From Theristus sp. LFF4_11 (taxonomy: Eukaryota; Nematoda; Chromadorea; Monhysterida; Xyalidae), in contig JASANC010002180.1 of NCBI GenBank assembly GCA_030248135.1, forward strand, positions 62,001-126,000: 64,000 nucleotides of DNA, written 5' to 3'. The position numbers and the translations under genes are program-made. Positions 25,262-37,200 of this stretch are shown here, one piece after another. Under the pieces are notes generated by a model. It saw only the letters and a program-made list of their open reading frames with translations, did not search any database and had not been told where the DNA came from. Within the stretch, counting starts at the first letter, position 1, and every line of letters begins with the position of its first letter.

Positions 25262-28200
25262 CATTGATTGATTGATTGATTAATTGATTGATTGATTGAT
25301 TGCTTGCTAGACTCACTGATTTATTGCTCCATCTGCTCACCCCCACCCCAACCCAACTGACCTCTGTCACATTCAGTGCGAAGTGCGCCGGCGGCTGCAG
25401 CAGCTGCAGCGCGTTCGCCTGTTGCGTGTCGACCGCATCCACCGGCAGCACGTAGACCAGCAGCGGCACCGTGGCGCTCCGCTGCGTCGGCTTGCCGGCG
25501 TCAGCCGCCGTGACCGCCAGCTGGTATGGTTCGCCACGTGCCATGTTCAGCAGGGGTTTCGTCGTGCGGACGGTGCCCGTCGTGGCGTCGATTGCGAAAT
25601 GGTCTGCAAGGTGGCAGTTTCTTTTATTTCGCAACAAGCAAGGATGCTCCGAGAGAACTGTCTCTGAACAGGCATGTGATACGGTGACCCTGGTCCAGTG
25701 GTCAGTGCGTGCGGTGTGCTGCTGGTGCGGGTCCCGCCCCGCCGCAACACGCGGTGCCGATGGCAGCTAATGGCCCTGCGAATGGCACCACCGTGCGGCA
25801 CCGACGCGCCGCTCGCACGTGTATGAATGCCATGAGCAAAAGTGTGCACGGTGTGCGATTGATGAGCGTTTTTGCAAGGGGAAATAAAGTTTTTGCCAGA
25901 GACTCGCTGAGCGGATTGTGGCAATTCAAAGTCACTCGGCCGTATTTAGGAGGAGAATCGGATCACTTTGTCAATTTTGAATTCGCGCGTCATGCATGGC
26001 ACTGTTTACCTATTATCTTTTCTTTAAGACCTGCGACTCAATGCGGTTGTGGACGTGAAAGGAAACTAGTTTCAATCTTTATGTGGTAATTCAGAATAAC
26101 TAAGTGACCCGGCCTTTTTTAGAGGACTCGAATCTCTTTGCCAATTTTGAATTCCCGCGTCACGCATGGCACTGTTTACCTATCTATGCGCGTACTGGAG
26201 TCTCGCCACCAAAATCAGATGAGCTCAACCACCAAATCTGCACATGCACACTTACCATCTCCACCAGTCAACGAGTACATCACGCGTCCATTGTCGCCGC
26301 TGTCGCGATCAACCGCCTCCGCTCGAATGACACTGGTGCCCTGTGGCCAGTTCACCACCACTTCCGCCTGGTAGCGCGAGCGCAGGAACTGCGGTGTGTT
26401 GTCGTTGATGTCGCGAATGTTGATGGTCAACTGAAATACGGGCGGGAGTCACTGGAAAAACACCGGATATGATTCGGTGGTAGCAGTATTGGTAAGCAGA
26501 TTGGTGGACAGGTTTGTTGCCACAGCATAATTGGCAAATCAGTAGCCACATCGATATCCGGATCATGTTTATCGTGCTCAGCAACTCAGCAATCGAACTC
26601 AGTAACATATCCAATCAACTGATTGGTTGGTGATCACTTGATGCATGCATTCTGTGCAAAACAAAACCCGCCTCTCTACAGCAATCAATGCCCGCACAGA
26701 ATGCATGCATGCACGTGACGTGATCACCAACCAATCAGCTCGTGGTTAGTTATAGAGTTGGACTGTGTATTTCAAATAAACTTCAGTTGGTGTAGTTCAC
26801 TGCCTCCACGGCGGAGAGGCGTAACACAAATTTGGCATCAGCATGGGTTAACACCATGAAGGGGGCCTGAAGGCCTACCCCATTTCATTTGCTGGCCATT
26901 TGTTTTGTCGAAATGGCATTTAGACCAGTGTGAACGAAAATGTGAACTCCACCACAAAAATTCTTGGGGGAAGGTCTTCAGACAAAGTGTGTCGTGTTAT
27001 ACCGACAGATTAGTCATTGCTAATACCAGTCTATCAAACAACCAATAAATGAGCTGACGAAAAAAAATGACAAATGAAAAACGGCAAAACACAAAAAGCT
27101 GCAACAGCAGACCTCCGTCGAATCGCGGTTGTTGCCCCGATCCTCTGCCGAGAAGACCAGGTTCAACTGTTGCACCTTCTCAAAGTCCAAATCGGCTGAC
27201 GGTGCCACCACCATTAGCACGGTGTTGTTCTCTTTTTTGATGAGTCGGAAGTTGTCCGCGCCGAAACCGGCCAGTTTATAAGTGTACTCCGATGGGCCCG
27301 TCAGGTCGTCGGCGTCGTCGACCACAAACTCAAAGACGAACTCGCCGTTGTCGAGGTTCTCGTCGATTTCAGTCGTGAAGTTCTGTGCGGGTGGAGATTG
27401 TCAACAGAAATCATTTGCAATTTTATTTTGTTGCGGTTTGAAATTTTAGCCAGTCACAGCGACTATTTTAAATTTGAGCGAACTTATTTCAAACGCAATG
27501 CCCGAGGCGACCTTTGGGATGTTTAGTGTTGTATGAAAAAGCGAGAGACAGCTGGAAAGAAACAAAATGACTGAAACAATCAGTCATTTCAAAATGATTC
27601 AAAATTTAGCCGCAATAAAAACACTGCTGCAGGCTTTTAAAGTTTTCCATTATAAAATAGAAATTTTCAAAGTTTTCCCATCCCAAAGTGTTACCCTATT
27701 TCCATCTGCGTTCGTAATGACCGGGGCGTTATCGTCCGTGTTCGTGATGGACACATTCAGCTGTGCCGTTGATGTCCGCGACTCCGGTCCGGCCGTCAGC
27801 GTCAGCAGGAACGTTCTAGAGGTTTCGTCCAAGTGCTCGTAGTCAAACGGTTTCATCACGGACACACGGCCTGAAAAAAGTGGATAAAAATACTATCTTT
27901 GTTTTTTTTTTATTTTTTCATTAAAATACAGTGCCAGCTGATTGGTAAAGTTTGAAAGGATCGCCACTGATTGGTCACGCAGACTGTCCACCGTCTAAAC
28001 ATTCATAGACAATTTGCCTCTGAATGCTCGCCGACTGCCGTTCTGAGCAACTCGGAAAATCGGCCAGGCAAGTTTTTGAAAACGTCCGAGATCGAGCCCC
28101 GCCGAGGAGTGCATGGTGGGCACTTAAAGACAAAAAAAACTCGATGTGCGCCGCACTCGACGACGTTCTCTGTACGCTTTTCTGGGTTAGAACTGCGGCT

Positions 28201-31200
28201 GAAAAACCTCACCTAAACATCGTCCGTTCGTTCGTCGGTTGTGCGGTTCGTCAGAAAACATATCAACCAATAATCCTCCTCCCTTCATGAAGCAGTATTT
28301 AGTGACCGCGTAGCTAGCTATGTTTTAACACATAGCTACGCGTCACTAATTACTGATTCATGAATGCGCCTTTAGTCAAAAAACCAACCGAACACCGGAT
28401 CCAGATCGAAATGCTCGGCAAACGGTCCATCAAGCCGCAAATCGGTGACCGACTCGCCCGTGACCGGATCGTACGCCGGCAGCACGGCGACCACGTGGCC
28501 GCTAGGTGTGTTCTCGGCCAGTGTGATCGGCACAATCGGATGGAGACGCGTCCATGGAGCGGCGAATTGCGGCCGCGAACGCTCGTTGTCCTTTGCGGCG
28601 ATCTCTTCCGGCCCCGTGCGGAGGTAGAGCACGATCAAAGCTGGACAACAATGCGATATTGGTTGTTTTCGGTAAAAATTGTGATGCTGGTTTTTGGGAA
28701 ATAAATAATAGTGAAATTTGTCTGCTCCGTGATTGACCGCCATGTCTAGGTTAAGTATTGCACAGCACTGCCGGAAGGGTTGACTCTTTATTGACTGTTG
28801 CTGTTTTTCATTCGACAAGTTCAGGCAAGTGCACAACAGAAAACAGCTAAAAAAGCAAAAAGCGTCTCTCGAGAAAGTTTTTTTCTACCTCGATCATCCA
28901 GTGCGTCCTCCGGAACGACCGTCAATCGAATCATTGTGATCTCCGGCTGGCGACCTTCGGGCGACAAAATCAACTCACCTTCTTCGGTGATACTGACGAC
29001 GTTCTGAAATAAGTGAAAATTGTGAACATGTGAGTTTAGTGGGGTAGCCGGACCAAGAACCCGTAGAATATTGCGCAATGCAGAACGCAGAATCAGTTTT
29101 TCCAAACCCAAGTGGGTGCCGTCAACAAATCTCTTCGTTCTCCAAGCGCAATGAAATTACATGCGCTGAATTGTGTCGAGTCACTGCGGTAGAAAGACCT
29201 TAGCCAGTTGATTCATGACATAGAAGAAATGAGCAGAAAATTTACAGACCATTTGTTAATTGTTGATCCCCCATGATTAATGATAATTAGAAGTTCCCTC
29301 AAAGGAGTTCTGCCAAAAAGCCGCTCACATTTGAGACAGCGATCGGCTGCAGGTCTCGGTTGACGGCTTCGATCGAGCCGGGAACAATGATCAGTTTCGC
29401 GGTTGCGTCGACCGGATTGAGGCTGAGCACTTTTGGTGGGACGTCTGAAAATAGAAGAAAATGATCTTCTTGAATAACGTCTGAAAGGATCTTTGCAATT
29501 GAAAAACAGAAAGAACTTTTAAACCTAACACGCTGGTTGGCTGCGCACCGATATTGAACAAGACACACAAACGGAAATGGATAATCGCTTTTCAAACTGT
29601 GAAAAAAGCGGTCAGACGAAGGATTAGTTGATTTCAATTTCATTCCAATCCTGACGGAAATCTGACTGCATTCAGAAAAGAAACGTTTTTCATGCGTGTG
29701 AATGACCACCATCGTAAGGAGCCAACCAATGAGAGACGCGTCAAAAAACCAGAACCAACCGTCCAACCAATCAGCATTAGTATAAAAGCTGTCCACCAAC
29801 CACGATCAATGGATTTCGAGTACAGTCTTCTCGGCCATACGGATCGATTTCGCTTTCCGAGCACCGTCAACGTGACCGTGGTGGTCGCCAGTTGCACGCG
29901 TGACTCCGCCTCCACCGCCGAGACCGTCAACACGTACACGCCCGGACGGACCCCGTCGAGCGGGGTACCACCGACTGATAACTGAGCAGAGAACAGTTGA
30001 GAAATTGAGAAAACCTGTTAAAAAACATAGGTTATTCTATGGTTTTTTTGATAATCCATGGTTTTTATGGTTTTTCGCTTTCAAAATATTTTGAAAAAAT
30101 GACGAAAACATTCCCTGCAGTGATTGGTTCGGTGCTCATCAGTCCGTTCGACTATGAAGCATCGAGTTTGGAGAGTACATTATCAAAACGCCGCTAAATT
30201 AAAAACCTCCGCCGTTTTCTTATCGATCGTTATCCATCCGGGATTACCGGCCGTTATCAGGAATTTCACGTCGCCTGCAATTTGTCCTTCGAGCTCCAGT
30301 TGAATCAGCGAGTTGCCTGCAAACGAGGGCGCAACAGTTTTTTGATTTTCGTTATTCGTTTCATTGTGATTGATTTTTTTGTCGAAATCCCCTCACCCAA
30401 GTTGATTTTCGAGCTGGTCACCGTTCGATCGTAGGCCATCTTCCTGAAGCGAGCCGATGAGACGGCGTCCTGCAGACAACGCACTATGAATGTTCACACA
30501 CACACACATTGAAGTTGAATCGCGGTTTTTGAAAAACAGCATTTTGCAGAGTTGTTTTAAAAAAGTTTAAAGTTTGCCCCACTGGTCGGCTGCTTCATGG
30601 GCAGCACATCAGTCACCCGCTAATACAAATAATCCTCAAGTCAAGGACTGATGCAATCCACAAAATGCACAAATAATTTGCGCAGTGTTCATCCTGATAC
30701 TGGATTCACCGTGGAGCCGAAACGTATAGCGGAGAGTTTTTTTTTAATTTCAACCAAGAAACAGACTGAATCAAAAGCCAAAAGACTACTCAACTCAACT
30801 CAACAACTCAACAAAAGTTTTCACAACACGGTCGGTTACGTTCATTTCGCATTTGCCCATAATGGTCATATTTCGTCTTCAACAAAATGCGCACCGTCAC
30901 TTCGACGGTCAAGTTGACTTCCTCTGGCGGATGCACTCCGCTGGCGTCCTGCACTTTCACGGCCAGCCGAAACACGCCAGCTGGCGGCACTCTCGCCAGC
31001 TGGATTTGATATTCGTGTCCGTTCAACTGTTTCAGCGTGAAGTACGCGGCGGCCTCGCCGGTCAGACGGACGTCGGTGGCGTTGTTCGGCTCCATGTCGT
31101 CGTCGTTCACCTGCGCATCGTGCAGCAATTCATCGTGGTTGCTTGATTTCACCAGTGTTGTGAAGAAGACTACCGGTCTTGAGACTAGGACTTTGACAGT

Positions 31201-34200
31201 CTTGAGACCAGGAGTTTCCCAGCGTTGAGAGCAGGAGTTTACCAGTCTGAGACTAGGACTTCACTAGTTAAAGACTGGTAAGTATAAATGGTAAAGTGCC
31301 AGACCAGTACCGTTCCAGATTCAAGACTGAGCTGGAAAGCCCTAACCGTGACGACGACAGCCTTGCTCAGTTGTCCTTTCTCTATGGTCAGCGTGTTCTG
31401 CGACAGTTTCACAGTCGGTGGCTCGTCGTTCTTGTCCGTGATCGCAATCGTGAACGGCACTGGCTCTGATTCCAGTCCGTCTGATTGAAAAGAAAAAAAT
31501 TAATTGTAAACGTTTTTTTTGCAGAATTTTAACCATGATGCACTTCCCGTTGGCTGTGACTCCATCACACTGGGTGGTGTGAACTGGTCTGATTATTGCT
31601 GCATACAGTATTTATAGCCTAATGTATTGGAAAGTGTCAAATCGAAACGCATCCGTTTTGAAACGTGCACATCAACCCGGACTTTCAGTTTGGCTGATCT
31701 TTTGTGAATACGTGAAATACGATGAACACAGCTGATATCTTGCCTGTGCTTGACAAGTGGGCGTTTTCAAAGCAAATGACGTCACTTATGTCCCCGACAC
31801 GTTTGAATAATTCCATAGTACAGGGTGTCCCAAAAAAAACATAACAAAAGTAAATGGCTCGTGCGGCCGACTGGTTGCACGTGAAGCCGTGAAATTTAAA
31901 ACACTTTTAGAAAAAAGGAACACATTTTGTGTGTCCAAATTTTATCCCGAAATTCCATTTTTTCAATAACATTTCAGCAGAAATACGTAAAAGCTCAAAA
32001 ATCACCTAAATTCAGTTTTTTGACTCAAGATAAACATCATTGTCGTCATCGAGATTCACATATGACAGTGGCGCAAGTTCATCTTTAGCTTCGTCTTCAC
32101 TGATCTCATCAGATTTTTCCTCTCAACCCTTTAGTTTCACTTTTTTCAGCAGCCAAATGTCTTTTTCATTGTTCTCAATGATTGGCGACATTCGATGTTC
32201 GAAATTGATGAGCAATTCTGGTGCAGCGCCCGATCATCGTTGATTTTTTGCACACCACTGCGAATTTTGGTTTTCAAATTGTCGAAAATGTTGGGCGCCG
32301 AACGGTACACAATTTCCTTCAGGTGCCCCAAACCCATAAGTCAAGAGGAAAATTGAAACAAGTGCGCGAGTGGCTGTCGGCGTCGTTCGGTGACCGCTGG
32401 ATCGGCCGCATGGGCAGAATTGAATGGCCCGGGAGGAGTCCGGACATGAAGCCTTTGACTTCTGCGTTTGGGGGCATCTGACGGATAATGCGGGACATTT
32501 TCGGCGCCCACCACTGCAGCGGTGTGAGAAAAAATCATCGATGATCGGGCGCTGCACCAGAAAGTGATCATCAGTTTCAAACATCGAATGTCGTCGTTCA
32601 TTGAGAACAATGGAAAACACATTGAGCAGCCGAGAAACATGAAACTGAACGACCGTGAGCATGAACATGATGACATCAGTGAAGTTGAAGCTGACGATGA
32701 GCTTGTGCCACTGCCAGATGAGATTCTCGATGACGACAATGATGTTTATCTTGAGTCAAAAAACTGAATTTAGGTGATTTTTGAGCTTTTACGTATTTCT
32801 GCTGAAATGTTATTGAAAAAGTGGAATTTCGGGATAAAATTTGGACACACAAAATGTGTTCCTTTTTTCTAAAAGTGTTTCAAATTTCACGGCTTCACGT
32901 GCAACCAGTCGGCCGCACGAGCCATTTACTTTTGTTATGTTTTTTTTGGGACACCCTGTATGTAAACGCGGACATTCCACGTTCTCAAAAACAGTGTTCA
33001 GTTGAATTCAACCTGCATCCGTGGCAACAATCAGCAGATGGTATCGCTGTTTCTGCTCTCGATCGAGACACGGCGCTGCCGTCGGGCACACAACGCTGAT
33101 CATGCCGTTGTGCACGGCGAATCTGGAAGTTTGGCAAAAAAATTAGGTTTTTAAACGTTTATAAAAAGAGAAAATGCTTGCACAAAACTTCAAAAAAATG
33201 ATAGACCATTAGGGACTGAATGGATGAACGTGGTAAAAAGCTTTAAAAATGATAGAGCTGAAAACATCCGTTTCGGGGTGTAGCAACCAAGTCGGAGAAA
33301 CGGATTTTGAGACACGAAATCTCTGCACTAATTCGGTGATGATAAGTGGTGTCATGTTGTATGGTGCAAGGTGCCCACCCATTTGTGCCAGGCGTGGGAC
33401 GTGTGTGGTGTGGTGCAGTTTTGTGGTCCAACATCCAACAAAAAAACTTCCGCTTTAGCTCACAATTCATTGCCTGCTCCAATCAATCGATAGACCAATC
33501 GATCCTGCTGTCCCTCATCGTCGTCCACCGCTTGCAGCTCGCCCACTGCTGTACCCGTTAAACTGTTCTCGGGCACCATGAAAACCTCGTTTACGGCCTC
33601 GAAACGGGGACGACTCTCGGGCACGTCCGTCACGATCACGCGAACGGATGTGCGGAACTCTTTCGGTTGGTTTTGTACTCTGGCAACCAGCTGTAATGAA
33701 CAATGAACATAATTAAAATGTCAAAATTTTTGGAGATGATAAAATAGTTTTTTGCGCCATTTTCACTTCATTTTTACAACTGTTTAAGGTGCTCTACATC
33801 TCGTCTTTCTAACCAGCTTTAAGATACACGCATAGACACAAAATGCATCTTGCACTGAAAAACCTCCTGCACTGCAAAGTGCACTGCATTTGAAACTATA
33901 TACTGCATTCTTAAAAAGTACAATCAGTCAGTATCGGTCTTTTTTTAAGGTGCCGTGCAGGATGCAGCGCAGTTCAAAATGCAGGATGCAGTGCAGGATA
34001 CAGTTTTTTCTGCGTGCATGCAAACCAACCTCATCACCAGAATGAACGAGTCGAATTCAAAGACAACTTCAATAGCTGATCATTCCACAAGAATCGCCAA
34101 ATTAAAAAAAAACGAATCTCACTCCGCCCACTCCATCACTCACCGTAACATCAAACTGTTTCGGTTCGCTTTCGAAATCGATCAAACTGCTGTCCCTCAC

Positions 34201-37200
34201 ACGAACGTACACCAGTCGGCCGGATTGAATTCGATTCGGGTACACCGTGAACGCGGCTGCGGCCTCCGGTGGTTCGACGCGCATGGTCACCGGCACCTCG
34301 GTGCTCTGAGATTGTTTTTGGTGTTGAAATGTTCAGTTTTGTTTTTTAGGGGATTGTCATTTGATTTCGTTTTGTCATTTTGATCAGTTTTCGTTTTTAT
34401 CCTTTTTGCATTCGTTTCCATTTTGTGGCAGTGTTCAAAAAATAATGTCATGAGAGTTTTTGGTCGCACAAAAATTGCATGTCCAGTTAATTGTGAATAA
34501 CCTGCCCTAAGTCCACTTTATCCACTGTGAAAAATCTGACACTGTAGCTGCAGCCGGCAGCTCCTGATTCTTTTATTTGTTCTCAATCAATCAACAGAAC
34601 AGAAAAAAACAAGTGAAAACGTAAACAAAATCTACCACAACTGACCAAATCCTCGACCGTGGTGACGGCGACACGAAACTCGGGCACAAAATCGCCACTT
34701 TTCGCATTTTCAGGCAGCGTCACCTCCGTTCTGGTGGGACTCAATTTCAAGGTCACCGGACCTCGGATCGCTTCGACCGGCGGCGGCGGGCGAGTCACCT
34801 GCATTATGACGGGCTCTAATTGAACCGTGGTCGGCCTTGTGGAGCGGGTCGGCTGCGCCGTACTTGGTGAGGGCGTGGTTGACTGGGGCACAATTTGCAG
34901 CGTCACCGGCACTGACGTCTTTTCGCCGCCGATGGAGGCCTGTGAAATTGGAAATGTCCGGAATGGAAGAGAACAGCAAATACTGAAACTTTACTCGCTG
35001 ATATAAATGATGGCCAGATGCCACCATTTGGCGCGCAAAAATTCAATCTTACAGCCAATCAGCAGCTCTCAAACGTTCATGACAACAGAGGCTCATAAAC
35101 CAACATAAACTTCGAAATTGTACTGTCGACTTGGTTGGACACTCGAATGTCTCAAGTTGACTCGAGCGGATGCTCTCAGTTTTATCGTGATTCGATAATC
35201 CACGTTTGTCACCACGACAACGTCAGACGTTTGGAACCATTCGGCGGCATCTGGAAAAGAACGAAAAGACAAAAAGGGAACAAAACAAATCCACTGAAAA
35301 AACAGCTGAAATGCTTGTCAGCGAAACAAGACCAGAGCAATGAGGAACTAAAGTGAAACGTTTTTATGAATCACCCATCCACTCACCACCGCTAATTCCG
35401 AACTTTGTGATCAATCCCTCTTTTGGTGCCGTGAAACCAACGTTCAACACATCCACTGGGCCCTAAAAAGCGGAAATCATTATTTAGGATTAACCAAATA
35501 AACAAAGCGTCTTTTGAAACAACAAATTTATCGACAAAAACAGAAACAAATAATTGTTACTCGCCGTGCTGCCATCAATCAACGTGATGTTGTAGAAGGC
35601 GGCGTCGAACTGGCCTTTCGTTTCGAAAACGTCTGCAAACAAAGAAGCGGTTGATTTTGAAAAAAAAATGTTTTTGAATCCACTGACTGGTCGGCAACTA
35701 ATTGGTCATATACACGTAGAAGACAAAATTCAACTACACCAACTTCGAATACCGTGGAAAACCATCCACCGATCTATTCATCAATTTTATTTCGCAAAAA
35801 AGAGTAAAAAGGAAACGCCAAAAAGAATGTGATACGGATGATAAAAACGACCAAAACAAACCCCACAATCACCAACAAAACTGACTGATGGAACTCCAAT
35901 CAGCCCAGCAAAACATTATTATTTATACACTGCGCCTTTCAATAATCCTAACCCTTGAATGAAAACCCACATCCCCTCTCAACCTTGCGTCGTCGTCGCC
36001 GTCGTCGTCGACGGATCGGGCGCGGTCAGTGTCGCCAGCACCACCGGCGTGTTCGGCGGTTTCTTCGTTGAAAACACGCCGTCATTGTCGCGTCCGGTGA
36101 TCTCGACCAGAACGAGCGCCTCGCCGACCAACGACGGACTGCCATCGGTCGGGTGATCAACAGCCACCAGACGGAGGCCGAATTGGTCGCCGACACGAGC
36201 GGTCTGCGCGAGATCGGTGCTCGTCAGGGACACGCGATACCGCGAGCCGCTCGATGATTGGTCGGTGGCGACCGGGGTGAGATGCGCGAGGAAGGCGTCG
36301 CAGCTCTGCGGCACCTGTTGTGCGCGGAGGGGCAGTTTTGTTTGTATTATACAGTAGGTTGCTGTGGACCTGGCACTTTCTTTCTTCGCGGAATACAGAG
36401 CCCACGAATGAATAGAAAAGAAAGCGATTGTGAGATGTGCTTCTTACTTTTCATTAAAAATCTTTTAAACGGCAAAATAAATTTTCTTGTTTTGTTAGAG
36501 AAAAAACCGACGCACCGACAGCTGACTGTCACATTCCACCGTGACTTTGGCGTTGTCGCCGGCGTCCGCATCCGTCACGAATAAATCAAGCTCGATTGTC
36601 GTCAATGGTTTCAGGTTCTGAAACAGAAATATTATATAGAAATTATTCAGAATAACAAACGGTGTCATTTGAGCAGTCTTTTAGCCGGCTTGAAAATTTT
36701 TGGGTCACTAGCTGATCTGCTGGTGCTTGCGCTTGCAAAGCAGCTTTGTTCCACCAAACGTGCTTGTGCGGGCGCTGTTCAAACTTGGCTTAAAAACTTG
36801 GAAAATGTTTGGAGTTTCATTTGAAAAAAGAAAAAAAAACTCACCGCAGGCGCGCTCGTTTCAAAGGCGCTACTCGAGAACTGCGGCGCGTTGTCGTTGC
36901 TGTCGACGACGATGAACGTCATCGTGTAGTTGAATTCCTGTGAAATGACGTAAAATTCTTTTCCTGCAATCTGAATGAGCAATAAAAACTAGAAGATTTT
37001 GTTACAAAGTGGGAAAAAACAAGAGAACCGCTCACCGTATTACCCCCATTAAACCCCCCCCCACCATTAATCCCCCCCACCAATAACCCCCCCCCCCCGA
37101 CCAGTTTCCGAATAATCCCCCCCCCACAAATAATCCCCCATGGGGGTTAATTGGAAACCTGTTTGAAACACATACCAAGCGAATTCAGTGGCTGGTTGCA

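Larger units (their letters stand above)
24100..29003 (-). other. cadherin exons 22-28
   Basis: Exons: 28889-29003, 28389-28640, 27695-27870, 27113-27382, 26256-26430, 25362-25603 and 24100-24291. All phases are compatible. Strong cadherin signatures occur here: SITNTDDNAPVIT, NIRDINDNTPQFLRS, EAVDRDSGDNGRVMYSL, and HFAIDATTGTVRTTKPL. Exon 28 encodes the start of another repeat (ATGEVFARKDFDYED), which continues in exon 29 across a 6.7 kb intron. Confidence 0.85.

Noticed and set aside
32341..32739. Ser/Cys-rich minus-strand ORF
   Set aside because: Antisense of the transposase 3' end in the right arm of the foldback element.
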